NCBI GenBank assembly: GCA_033980235.1
Contig: CM067059.1
Location: 9,927,809 to 9,991,808, forward strand
Direction of reading: 5' to 3'
Source: Diadema setosum
Taxonomy: Eukaryota > Echinodermata > Echinoidea > Diadematoida > Diadematidae
Length of the DNA stretch: 64,000 nt
Below the pieces are notes generated by a model. It ran no database searches. It was not told the origin of the DNA and was given only the letters and a program-made list of their open reading frames with translations. Position numbers and translations under genes: made by a program. Position 1 is the first letter of the stretch, and each line of letters begins with the position of its first letter. Below, one piece after another: positions 26,900-38,156 of the stretch.

Positions 26900-28099
26900 C
26901 CAATTTGTTTTGCCTGGCCTGCTTTACACCGTGAATATATGATACTTTCGATACCTTCCCACCATGAAGGGCAAACATGTCCACAAAAGAGTACCTTTCA
27001 CCCCCTAAAACGGTGCTACCCTGTATTGTACTTTTGTACTGTACCATACATTCACGTGAAGGGATATCGTGAGTGAGCAAGCTTGCACAAAGAGTAAATT
27101 GACTTCATGTAACATTGTTTCTGGGTTTTCAGCAACGCGAAATATTCTCTAACGTTTCCTGCTTACTTTACTAAATCCATATTTCAGAGAGAAAGTATTG
27201 ATTTTGATTATGTTGATGAGAGTCAAAAGAATCAACATCTATACGAAGCGCTTTAAAATACAAATTATAACTTGTCAAAGGGTTACAGATAAACTCATTA
27301 AGTCGGTAATGTAACTTATATTAAGGACAAAAATCAACTGCTAGAATAATCAAATTACAAATATTTTATACGTAAATTCACAAACGTTTACAAATTTCTG
27401 CATGAAGGTTCTCATTACAACTTACGACTTCAATTCATCAGCAAACTTACAATTGATTTGCAGGAGAACCACTGTATCATGTGAAAATGTCGATGTTTCT
27501 ATCAAACTATACGAGGAATTATAATACAAGGAGACTCCTCCCGCGCTTATCCACTCGGAAGAAAGTTTAGAAAGTTTAAAAAGTCGTTTAAAATGAATGT
27601 CTCCATTTCAGATTGTTACATGGTTGATCCAGATAAACGACGTGAGTGGGCAGTCCTGATCAACGTCCAAAGAATGCCAGTGAATTAACATCGACATCAC
27701 CTAAACCATAAAAATAGCTGAAGAAAACATACCCTGTATGGGCTTCCGAAGCTATGCGAATGGCGGGGGGGGGGGGGGCAGAAGAGGAACTTATCCACGC
27801 ATGACTGTTATTTTATATTTCATTTAAATTGTGGAAGCCCACCTAGTTAAACTGATAAAACATTGACATGGTCGTTGTCCTGATAATGTTGGAGTGATAC
27901 CATTGTTGCTGAGCAACCGAGACATACCGTGCGTGTAAATGGAGTTTATCGTCGATCGACTGCATATCTGGTTTACACCCTGTATAATGGTGTTAAAAGA
28001 ATAAGGAAAGAGAAATGTTCGTCAACGAGTTTTGACAGACTGTGTGTGAGAGGAAGGGGGTACCACACCTCTATCAGTGGTGAAGATGTGTAATGGAAA
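26900..28099. other. Intergenic sequence, no gene seen
   Basis: No recognisable gene. A G run lies at 27765-27778. Confidence 0.5.
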
Positions 28100-28130
28100 G
28101 GGGGGGGGGGGGGCGAAGAGGCGGCAAAGC

Positions 28131-28188
<58 letters not shown>
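28100..28188. repeat. Poly-G run and (TA)n microsatellite
   Basis: G run at about 28100-28113 followed by TA repeat at 28134-28188. Confidence 0.95.
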
Positions 28189-28190
<2 letters not shown>

Positions 28191-28696
28191 TACGTGTACC
28201 ACGAATGCCTCTTCTCAAAAGCCGTTGATAGTGCTATAATACGTGCGACTTCATTATATTAATAATCCAGTCCCTAAAACGAAATTCTGAAATTGGCTAA
28301 GGGTAATATCCTTTCTTATACTTCTCCTCTTGTTTTGTTCTGTTCTTGTTATCAGTAATTTTAAATTGAATTGAATTGAGTAATGCTTGGTACCACTGCC
28401 TCTCTCCCTCATTCTGATACATATTCTATCATCATCTTTCATTGAATTTATTGATAACTGGGGAAGCAGTGAATTAAGATATCTTGCTTCTAGCATCCCA
28501 TTACATATTTCCCCATATACAATAACCATTGCTCGAGTGTTGTTGCTATGAGTTCTGCTTAGATCATCGCCATATACTATCACACTTAAAGTGAATTACT
28601 TACCAAATAAAAAGTGAGCAGAGCGATACATTTTAAAGCGAATAGAAGAGAGTGATATTTGAATGAATGAATGAATTGATTTTAGAATTAAGGATT

Positions 28697-28748
28697 TTTA
28701 GACATTATAATAGCAGAATTATAATGTCTAAACATTAGACATTATAAT
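28697..28748. repeat. 15-bp perfect hairpin plus a third copy of the arm
   Basis: The left arm TTTAGACATTATAAT (28697-28711) pairs perfectly with 28718-28732 across a 6-base loop. Immediately after, TTAGACATTATAATA (about 28736-28750) repeats the left arm directly. Probably a decayed small inverted repeat. Confidence 0.7.
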
Positions 28749-28926
28749 AACAGAATATTGTTCTGAGATTTCCCCTTTTGGCTGAAGCCAGAGCTGACGG
28801 TGGCAATAAGGCGCCATTCTAGAACGTAAGCCACATCTCACCTCTCCACAAGATTTTGTGTAACACTGAATGTTTTTCCAAACTACAAGATATTCTCACC
28901 TTAAATAATTTCGATCAAAACATAAT

Positions 28927-28972
28927 ATACACGACGTGTGTTTTTAGTGTGTGTGTGTTTTTAGTGTGTGTT

Positions 28973-29034
<62 letters not shown>
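28927..29034. repeat. (GT)n microsatellite
   Basis: GTGT runs separated by TTTTA, then a pure GT run at about 28980-29034. Confidence 0.95.
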
Positions 29035-29039
<5 letters not shown>

Positions 29040-29954
29040 GGCCGTGGACAATAAAAATTCATCCATTGCGCGTGTTCTGATTATCTTGATCTCTCGTCTG
29101 CTATCGTGTTAATTTGAGTGCTCACTTCTCTTCGTAAGCCTGATCCCTGATAGGCCTACTTGAAGATTTCCGAAACAATGCCCAGGTGGGACAAACCAGT
29201 AATCAGATTATTACACACAAGATCTGCATTAGTTGGACTATTAAAGACTACGTTTGTTTCTCATTTCCAAATTACCTAATGTGGTCGCCAAGTGTAGAAC
29301 TTACACCATGCGTATACAGTCAATAAGGATTTTACAACGACATAATGCCGAAAGCATACGTACGTGGGTAGTCTGCTATACATTTTAGACGTATCACCCT
29401 GATTTTACTACCCTCTGTCATAATGTCTACCTACAGCCACACACATTACAATGTCACTTTCAAGCATCCAATTCTCGCTATCAAGATTATAGCATGGACT
29501 TATAGTAGGTCCATGATTATAGCTACAATTATAACTGCCACATGAGACCACCTTTTTCTCTTTTAAAATTAGTATACCCGTTTGTTCAAACTGCTTGTGT
29601 TTTTATTCTTATGACTCAGACATGTCTGTCAATATTTGATTTCTGCGTGAACTGATTTGATGAAGCTGAAGGGCTGAGCTAAGAATAAGATAGCACGATG
29701 ATCTGTCGATTCGTGAGCAGTACACTACATCAACGTTGAAAGTTATCTGCCTGTCATTCATGACGACTAAGAGTGAGGGCGTGACATCGCGATGAAGAAG
29801 ATTGCCTGACAATATTCAGAAAGTAGCTCTATGTATGTTTGAAAATCACATACAGTACTTGGCAGGGAGATAGCTATTACAGCGTCAAATTAATCACTAG
29901 CTGCTCAAAGGTTCCCACCATGCGTCGCATACACCTAAACCGACGCTCTGGAGA

Positions 29955-30255
29955 GGGTCACGTCACAGGCGATATGACCTGCTCTCATCCAATCAGACAT
30001 CACGAACGGCAAATATTGAACTTTATACTCAAACAGGTGCCAAGCAAAAACATCACAAGACCACGGTATACAGTTTAACCAGTACCTCGCTATACCCTCT
30101 TTTTTTAATGAGATGCGAAGGGCTATACAGTATCGCTTTTTATCAAGAATCTAAATAAGATTAGGTAGGATAAAAAGAAACGCCAACTCAGTCTCGTCCC
30201 ACTGCTGCTACAAACGGTCCTCGTGTCTGTACATCGGTCTCTCATTTCTCGCCAG
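29955..30255 (+). promoter_or_regulatory. Candidate promoter and 5' UTR exon of the FABP gene
   Basis: In order on the + strand: GGGTCA (29955-29960) and TGACCT (29975-29980), an inverted pair of nuclear-receptor half-sites; CCAAT (29989-29993); and a TATA-like GATAAAAAG (30169-30177). An exon end GCCAG followed by donor GTGAG lies at 30255/30256. An acceptor (pyrimidine tract, CACCAG) at 30700 would then join the 5' UTR to the exon containing the start codon. Transcription would begin about 30 bases after the TATA-like box, near 30200. All of this is inferred from motifs. Confidence 0.4.
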
Positions 30256-30728
30256 GTGAGAAGAGTCTTTCGTCAACCTTGGAAGAAACTTACTCTAGAC
30301 TTCTTAACTCTGAGCTAGAGTTTTTCATTAACTATATCGTTTAACGAAGATTGTGGGTTTCTGTTTATATCAAGGCTTTGCTTAGTTGCACTACTTAATT
30401 GTTCGCGATAGATTTGATATTCACATCATGTTAATCTTTTTTTTTCTCACTTTTTTGAGAGTAGTTCATGTTAAATTGCATTCGTTAGACTGAAATTCAC
30501 TTGCTATAAGAACTATGATGTACAGTGGAAGTTAAGGAGGCTACTGTTGTACTAAGATTTGTGGGTGAATTGAATAGTCGTCTGCTGATGATTATGGGCA
30601 CATTGAGCCTAATGCTGGTAGATGAAAAGTGTGTTAGGGCTAACACTAAATCGCATTTTTTATTTACCGGTACTTTTTTTTTATTCTTCCCCGTCACCAG
30701 CCGTCAATAATCCCATCATCAAACAATC

Positions 30729-32636
30729 ATGCCTAACTTCACCGGAAACTGGGCTCTGGCCAAGCACGATTCCCTCGATACCGTCCTCGACAAGCTCCAG
30801 ATCCCCGCCGACAAGCGCCCGCCCGCGCAGATCAGCGGTCTCACCATGAACATCAAGCAGGATGGCGACAACTTCACCATCAACACCGTGGCTCAGCGCG
30901 GCGCCCGCGAGACCACCTTCACCGTGGGCTCCACCTTCGAGACCGAGCTCATGATGGGCACCATGACCCTCAAGGTGAGCCCAAAGCAATTCGACAACCA
31001 GATCCGATATGTGTGATGGCTGCGGCTGTCATTGTTTGTGGTGGTTGCTCGAAGCTGCAATGCTGTCTGTGATGTCGGTGGTTGCATCGATAAGTTATAC
31101 CGATAGTGGTCTAAAATCGGTTGAGCTGTTGATGGCTCCAATAACATTGTCTGTATCCAATGGTATCCCTGCGATTGCAATTGCACTGGTGGTATGTGTT
31201 GGAGACAGTAGTGCTCAGGTACATGGTTGTGTGAAGGATGGCGTTACCTTTGCTGGGACTGGTGGTGATGGTGGTTTCGAGACCGGTGGTGCTGGTAGTG
31301 GCAGGGCTTGTGATGGTTCTGTTGAGGTTGGCTGCAGTAATGCTAGGCTTGGGAATGGTGGTGTTTGTGCTAATTTGAAAGTGGTGATATCTGGTAGGAC
31401 TAACTGGAGGTTGCCTTGTTAGGGCTTGTGGAACAGGTACTGATATGTGATGTTACCGATGTCCGCTGCGTTGTGGCTAGTAGTATCATTTGCGTTGAGG
31501 CTTGATGTCCTGGTGATGATTACACCTAAAACGCGATGACGATTGTGTTGCGTTAGTGTCCGTGGTTCTCGGAGTATAATTTGGCTGAAGGTGCTGGTGG
31601 TAAACGAGCTGGTACAAATGGTAGCCCTGGTGATTATGCTGGTGTTGACACCACTGAAAATTATGATAATGAGTGCTATAGTGTTGATGCTGGCGCTTGT
31701 GCTGTCAGTGATCCTTTAGTGATGATACAAGGTGCAATGGTTCGGTGTTTGTTTGTTTTTTATTTGGCTCGGTACTCGGAGTGCTCGTTCCGCGTATTGG
31801 AACTGTGAGAAAGTGTGAGAAAAGTGGTGAGAAAGTAGGGCTGACTGTATGATTGTATTAGAAGGTCTCAGGCTTATTACTCTCCAGCATGGCATGAAAC
31901 ACTCATATGAATGTCAATCAATATTTTCATGTGCTCAGCCCGTTGTACGCAATCTACGTCATGCATTGATACGTATCTCACTGATTAACTTCATCAAACT
32001 GGTCGGCGTCAAACAGATTTAATAATAATGAGTCATACAATACTTATCTGTTTGCCAGAAAGCAATCAGGATAATTATACATCTCACCCGATAGTACTAT
32101 TCAATTCAATTCAATTCAATTCATGCTTTATTTCATTTTTCGAAAAGAACATAAACATTTCACTTTCTTTGGTAACAGAGAATAAGGTTGCATAGTCAAG
32201 ACAAAGTAAATTGAGAAAAATAAAATCGAGGAACCTTGGAATAAGAAATACGTTGTAATGAAACTTGACTGAAGTGATAAGGACGACATAATACGTAAGA
32301 CATCGAAAAATGGAGGGACCCACTAAAAAGACAATGCTTGTAGAATGTGGGCCCCTCAAGTACAGAATGTCAATAGAAATTGAACGGATGCAAAATGCCA
32401 TGCCATGCCTATGCCATGACAATGAAGATAATTATTTGTGAGGCCTTCCTTTATTCTGTCTCAATTTTGATTCTATGTTTTTTCCTCTCTAGGTGAGCGC
32501 AGCATGGGATGGCGACCGCCTGGTTCTCACCGGCGAGAAGGGCGCCAAGCTCATCCGTGAGCTCGTGGGCGACCAGCTCGTCTCCACCGTCGACGTCCAC
32601 GGCACCGTGGCCAAGTTCTACTTCAACAAGGCGTAA
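30729..32636 (+). CDS. Fatty acid-binding protein (FABP/iLBP family), two coding exons
   Basis: Small cytosolic carrier of fatty acids or other hydrophobic ligands, folding as a ten-strand beta-barrel with a two-helix lid. Coding exons are 30729-30974 (82 codons) and 32493-32636 (47 codons plus TAA), joined in phase 0, giving 129 aa, normal for the family (about 127-135). Residues 4-8 are FTGNW, the family N-terminal signature; residues 14-36 fit the helix-turn-helix lid; WDGDRLV (87-93) and LIREL (102-106) fit the late strands. Arg104 matches the conserved ligand-carboxylate arginine (Arg106 of heart FABP). The usual C-terminal Arg-x-Tyr reads Lys123-Phe-Tyr125. The single coding intron lies where vertebrate four-exon FABP genes have their second intron. 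Exon codons strongly prefer C/G in third position, unlike the AT-rich surroundings, suggesting high expression. The exact paralogue (FABP or CRABP-like) is not decided. Confidence 0.93.
30975..32492 (+). other. FABP coding intron, 1518 bp, GT-AG
   Basis: Donor GTGAGC follows AAG; the acceptor is TTTCCTCTCTAG. The 8-bp word AGGTGAGC occurs at both junctions (30973-30980 and 32491-32498). The first half (about 31010-31800) is markedly G+T-rich on the + strand and contains long but unconvincing open frames; the second half holds a likely LINE tail. Confidence 0.85.
32101..32450 (-). mobile_element. Probable LINE 3' end with (GAATT)n tail, minus strand
   Basis: On the minus strand the sequence runs through TGAAATAAAGCATGAATTG into four to five tandem GAATT units (32101-32123). 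This short-tandem 3' tail is typical of CR1/L2-type LINEs. Only the UTR would be present; no coding part is recognised. It sits inside the FABP intron, antisense to the gene. Confidence 0.35.
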
Positions 32637-32953
32637 ATCGTTGTCGTCGGGTTGGAGCGCGAACATCCACAAAGACTCTTTAGATTCTCATCATCAAAAA
32701 AATTCTCATACTCCAGTCAGATCGACATTATAGCACCGACACTGTAGTTACTGTGGCATGGGCTCTTAATGTCAGCCACTGATTCACTTTATAGATCCGG
32801 CAGTTGTCTCCTCTCCAGTCGAGACCATCAACGAGTGTCAGCAAAATTGGTTGATTTTCAATATTGATACTTGTAGCACCAGTGCCGTCATCATCATCAG
32901 CAACAAAAACCCACGTGACCGAATGACATGGACCGTTTGTAAATAGAAATAGA

Positions 32954-32959
32954 AATAAA
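32954..32959 (+). terminator. Poly(A) signal AATAAA of the FABP gene
   Basis: First AATAAA after the stop codon at 32636, giving a 3' UTR of about 340 bases. Cleavage is expected 10-30 bases downstream, near the TTTGATATAATC segment. Confidence 0.55.
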
Positions 32960-33072
32960 TTTTGCTCGTTAAACAACGAGTTTGATATAATCACAACAAA
33001 ACGAGTGATTTGTTGTTTTTTTTTTTTTTTGCTTTCGTCTTTCATTGAAATACTGAAACTCTTTCTGCATAG

Positions 33073-33152
33073 TATATATATAAGTATATGATATATATAT
33101 ATACATACAAATGTATATATTCATACATATACACAAATATATATATACACAT

Positions 33153-33209
<57 letters not shown>

Positions 33210-33252
33210 GCAAATGTATATATTTATACATATACCCAAATATTTATATATA
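33073..33252. repeat. (TA)n/ATACAT microsatellite
   Basis: Two diverged copies of an ATACATACAAATGTATATAT-like stretch flank a pure TA run, so the tract is partly duplicated. Confidence 0.9.
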
Positions 33253-33932
33253 CCATGTCAGCTGTCCACTGGTGATTGTGCAGTGATGTATTATTAAGAA
33301 CGATCAACAAGATAGTGGTATACGCCGCAGAAAGACATCACACAGTGGCAAGATTATTGGCTTAATTGCTAAAACACACTTAGTCAAACCACTGAAGCGT
33401 TGGGAATAAGCTGCATTTCAACACGAATACAGTTTGCTATTCCTCGATCATTTTTTCATTGTGCGTATAATCAGGTACAGTCTACCTATAATCACAGGCC
33501 CGTAGCCAGGGGGGGTGCGTCGGGTGCGTACGCACCCCCCCCCCCCCCCCAAATTCTGAAAGGTCCACTTTTTCATAATAACGGTTTTTAGCAATTCTCA
33601 AGATAACAATCCAGATAAATATAAAGACACATTATATGCTACGTAAATGTGGAAGAGTACGTTTAACAATGTTAAAAATAATTGTACGAAACCCTTTTGT
33701 TGTATGAACCATCGGATTGTCCCCATGCACACAAACACAAATGTTATGTATCAATCTGTGCGAACTATTATTATATTGGCACTGCATGCCATGGCCCTTG
33801 GCGCGTGTGACCGGTGTTTTTTTTTTTTTTCCACTGGCCGCCCGAGTACGTGCGATTCGTGGATGACATTGATTATCCATTACAACTTTGACGTTGATAA
33901 CGAGAGGGTGTGACCGATTGTGATAGATTTGT

Positions 33933-34738
33933 AAACTGAAATACAAAAATATTCGGCTCGCTCGCTGCGCTCGCTCGCCAAAATTTGTATAAAAAAAGAG
34001 AAGAAGATAAGAACAAAACGTGACGATGACGCGGACAAAATGATAATGTCTATTGTGTTCACTCATGTCATTTTATATTCAGCAGGAAAAAATGTTACAC
34101 GGAGCAGCGACTGCAATTTCATTCGTTCTGAAGCGATCGCCGATTTTATCAAAGGAGGACGCCAACAGTTTCGAACATACGGGGGAGAGGGGCACAAAAA
34201 AAAAACACAAAAAAAAAGATAAGAAAAAAACGTAATGATGACGCAGAAATATACAAATTTCGGCTCACTCGCTCGTACTAATTTAGAGTATTTTTTCAAG
34301 TCCTCACTTTGTTGGTATAAATCGTCATCAATAACGTCGTCAATATAATTGTGAGATTTAATAAGCAAAAAATGACAAGAATTCCATGTTTTGTAAGCTG
34401 AAATACAAAAATTTTCGGCTCGCTCGCTGCGCTCGCTCGCCAAAATTTATATCAAAAAAGATAAGAACAACATACGTGATGATGACGAGGACATATACAA
34501 ATTTCAGCTCACTCGCGCGTACTAATTTAGAGTATTTTGAAAGTCCTCACTTTTTTGGTATAAATCGTTATCTATAAGGCCGTCACTATATCTTGATTAG
34601 AATTGTAAGATTTGGTAAGCAAAAAATGACAAGAATTCCATGTTTTGTAAGGTGAAATACAAAGATTTTCGGCTCGCTCGCTGCGCTCGCTCGCCAAAAT
34701 CTATCAAAATTCATTACATTTAAATCACCCTCAAAAGA
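33933..34738. repeat. Repeats carrying GCTCGCTCGCTGCGCTCGC, period 244 bp
   Basis: Three copies of the GC-rich palindrome-like core lie at about 33955, 34417 and 34672, each preceded by TGAAATACAAA and followed by GCCAAAAT. Two longer units start ATACAAATTTC at 34251 and 34495, a spacing of 244, and each contains TAATTTAGAGTATTTT and AAAAAATGACAAGAATTCC. Confidence 0.8.
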
Positions 34739-34916
34739 TCCCTTTTAAGTGCTTGAAAAAGCATCATGTGGACTTTATTTAAAGTCCCTACCGGGATGGG
34801 GTTGGGGTTGAACACTTTTTCAGAAATTAGGGGCGCAATTTTCGTGCTTGCCCCGGGCGCCGTTTTCCCTAGATACGCCACTGACCGTTTCAGGCTCTGT
34901 TCTGGATACGGCGGTA

Positions 34917-35360
34917 GAAACTCATTCTTTTTTGTTGTTTATTTTATCATTATTTACTAATCTCTTTTCTAACTTACAGGTAGCGGATTTCTTTGCAGGC
35001 CAAATTCGGAAATGTAGTGTTGATTATTACCTATACATTTTCTCATGTTGTGACAGTTCAATTGGTTCTCATTTTAAAGTGAGCCAAAACCTAAGAACAT
35101 TTTCACTTATAATTTCCAAAGAGTATTATGCAGGCACGCAAACTCATTTTAGTTGTATTTCATATAAATGTAATGGGTAAGAGGGTATGAGAGAGAATGG
35201 AAAGTGCTGAGCTATGAAGTAAAATGGTAAAGTAAAAAGTTTGTCAGATAGTATTACAAAAGAAACTCATTCTTTTTTGTTCGTTTATTTTATCATTATT
35301 TACTTATCTCTCTTCTAACTTAAAGGTAGTGGATCTCTTTGCAGCCCAAATTCGAAAATA
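34917..35360. repeat. Direct duplication, spacing 345 bp
   Basis: GAAACTCATTCTTTTTTGTT at 34917 and again at 35262, each continuing through TTTTATCATTATTTACT and GGTAG(C/T)GGAT(T/C)TCTTTGCAG. Confidence 0.8.
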
Positions 35361-35885
35361 CCTAGAGACAGCTAGTAACCAAATATGCTACTATAATTTA
35401 ATAAATAAGAAATAACCATTCCAGTATGTATCTTAGTGTGCACAGTAAGACAGATCAAATCAAATAGGAAAACATCTGAGCACTAAGCCTGAGGTCTGAA
35501 TTTGTACTCAACTTCTTCCAATGGCTAACGGATGTTTAATTTTTGAATTTCACTGACCTCCAAATTTCACAAAGAAGACCTTCTTAGCATGATGGTTAAT
35601 ATGACATTTGACTGATATTGGAGATGTTTGCGAATCGGATCTACTACCTTTAATATTATTAAATCTAAAATGATTATTTGAAAGTTCGGAAATGCTGGAA
35701 ATATCCTACCACAAGGAGGCAAAATATAAATGGTTCACATTTACAATTCATTTTGTTTTAAAAATTTTCTTATTTATTTTCGTTTTTGACAAACTCGCAT
35801 ACCAACGGCTGATATACTGTATTGTATAGTAAAGTGAATGTTTCATCTTCCAAACAGCATCCAATGGGATGCAAAACTCCAACTG

Positions 35886-36172
35886 AAAGGTGGACACCGT
35901 GACCATACTCGCTAAAGAAAACGCGTAATAGGGGTCGTTTTTTTCTCACGGATTAGATGGAAAGTGTGATGTACGAGTGTATATAATCAAAGGGTATCAA
36001 AAAGGCCGAAATTTGGGAAAATGGTATATTGTTCAATCATGATGAAGTACTTCTTTAGGGTGCAGGAAACATTTAAGGAATACTTGTTTTTAAGGCCCGA
36101 AAAAATCATATGATCATTACTCGTTTAGGGGCCATTTTGAAAGTCCATGTATGAGCATGGTGTCCACCTTTT
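35886..36172. mobile_element. Nested small inverted-repeat element
   Basis: The ends AAAGGTGGACACCGTG (left) and AAAAGGTGGACACCATG (right, reverse complemented) are inverted copies 287 bp apart inside the 3.2-kb element. No open reading frame. Target duplication not clear. Confidence 0.5.
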
Positions 36173-36558
36173 AATTGTCGCTACCCCTCCCGGGACAGTA
36201 TCAAAGGACCGTTTTGTTAATTAACGCAATCCCCCCTTCCTTTAAAAATCCTGGCTTCAGGCCTGCTAACGCGGGTATACAATAGAAAAAATAAAAGTTA
36301 AAACAACACCAGGAAAAATCACTATTCTCAATTTTGCGGCGCGCTACGCGCGCAGAGTCTCGAACACAATTAAACTTTGCAACTTCCTGGCAAAATGAGT
36401 TTTTACTATTTCCTAGATGAAATACCTTAACGCGATTGCATGCAACAGACAAAAATACAAATTTCCTCGAGACTTTAAAACGTCATTAAAACAGTCAAAA
36501 TTCACAATTTGCGGCGCGCAAAGTCTTATACAACTTTTGTAGTTCGGTCGTCCAAAGA

Positions 36559-36607
<49 letters not shown>

Positions 36608-36704
36608 TGTCATCATTGGTATTGGTACCGAAGGTCCGTTTTTTTAGTGACCGCACCCCCCCCCCCCCCCCCCCTTGAAAAATCCTGGCTACGGGCCTGA
36701 ATCA

Positions 36705-37705
36705 TGTCCTCAAAACCACACACAGACATGCACAGCGCATTATCATTCTTTGATTGATACACGTACACTTTAATGTACGCTTTAATGTTTGACTTTATTT
36801 CATTTTGATCTATTTACAAAATACATATGCGTATATTGTATTATTAGGTTCTTAGGTTTCGTATAGGTTTCATAGGATGATAGACAGAAAAAGAAAAGAA
36901 GAAAAGGGAGGAGAATTAAAAGAGGGGCAGTCTACATTATGATAGCTAATGGTGTACAAATTCAGTAATCCTCAGGCCAGTTGAGTGTTTGATCCATTTC
37001 GTGTTTATCCAAATCACGCTATTATACAGTCAGCAACATAGCCTCAAATCACAGTGCAAGCTAAATAATTATAAGGGTATATACAATACGTACAGGTAGG
37101 AACACGTGCTTTGATATACAAGACCACACTGTAAAATGCATAGGGCAAGTAATACTATTGTCGATACGGAATACAGGAATTAATCACGCATTTTTTGACG
37201 TGGAACCAGATGGAGGGAATTGAACAGCATGATTATTTACATCAGCTGTCGCATTTGCATAATGCAAACCTGGCGGAATCAAACTCTCTCGTATTACACA
37301 GTGTGTGCGTGAAGAATATGAGTCAGTATAGGTCTGTGCATGTGCACGTGTATGTGTAGGAACGTTAGAGTTGTCAAGAGGAATGACGAATAAGTCAGTA
37401 CACAGTTACAATCTGAGCGCGTACATAATCAAAGGTCATTGCAGAACTTCTTTAGAAATTGATCTTTATTTATTATTGAGTCATTTAAAAACCTGGATAG
37501 GGCTTCACGAAAACTACATTACACATAATAATATTCAGATATGAATGAACTAGGTGCGTGATTATCGGAATGTATGAACAGGTGAATATGTCTTCTTTTC
37601 AGCAAACTTAAACAAAGCCATCCACTCTTCTAAGTAAAAATGATTCCTCTAATAAAAGATTAATCCATGTTTGAAAAAGTCTGTGGTTCAGAGGTCATTG
37701 CAAAC
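36705..37705. other. Intergenic sequence between elements
   Basis: No gene or bounded repeat seen. Confidence 0.5.
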
Positions 37706-38120
37706 GGTGATCTCACTTGGTCTACTCCCACTTCGTCTGAACAGCCAGTTAGTGTCAACCCACATGGTCTAGTCCCATTTCGTCTACAACCATGCAGTTT
37801 GTCCAATGACCATTAAGTCCACATTGCCATTTAGCCTCTTTACCAGTTGGTCTACTTCCAGATGGGCTATGCCCATTTCGTCTAATACCCACAGCTTACA
37901 AGACAAAATGGAAAATATCCAAGGACACAAAGATAGCAATAAGACGATCTGTTCATTAGACGGAATTACAATTAGCCAAACTAGGCATTAGACCAAGTGA
38001 GAAGTAGAACCAAACGGGCATTAGACGAAATTGATAGTAAACCAAATGAGTTTAGCCGCAGTTGTGTTAGACGAACTGGGAAGTAAACCATCTGACATTA
38101 GACTAAGTGGCAATAAAACC
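37706..38120. mobile_element. Mutator-like MITE, 415 bp, 9-bp target duplication
   Basis: The perfect 9-bp duplication ATTGCAAAC flanks the element at 37697-37705 and 38121-38129. The ends are imperfect inverted repeats (GGTGATCTCACTTGGTCTA; reverse complement of right end GGTTTTATTGCCACTTAGTC). The interior repeats motifs such as CCATTTCGTCTA, GGTCTACT and, inverted, TAGACGAAATTG and AAGTAAACCA. A 9-bp duplication is the hallmark of Mutator-superfamily insertion, hence the assignment. Non-coding. Confidence 0.75.
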
Positions 38121-38156
38121 ATTGCAAACCATTGCTAACTATGAACTGGCTTATGA

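Larger units (their letters stand above)
33495..36699. mobile_element. Non-autonomous DNA element, 3.2 kb, 16-bp terminal inverted repeats
   Basis: The left end CAGGCCCGTAGCCAGG (33495) is matched perfectly by the reverse complement of the right end (36684-36699). Both ends are followed inward by G/C homopolymers: C run at about 33535-33550, C run at about 36655-36674. The 5-bp word AATCA flanks both sides (33490-33494, 36700-36704). The interior is a mosaic: a 244-bp tandem repeat, a 345-bp spaced duplication, a nested small inverted-repeat element, and a duplicated right end (CCTGGCTTCAGGCCTG at about 36248-36263). Another element end, CTAGATACGCCACTG, lies at about 34869-34883. No transposase is recognisable, so it would need enzymes from elsewhere. 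Superfamily not assigned. Confidence 0.75.

Noticed and set aside
33632..34066. 144-codon minus-strand frame
   Set aside because: Lies inside the 3.2-kb repeat element, spans its GC-rich repeat cores and shows no transposase or other domain.
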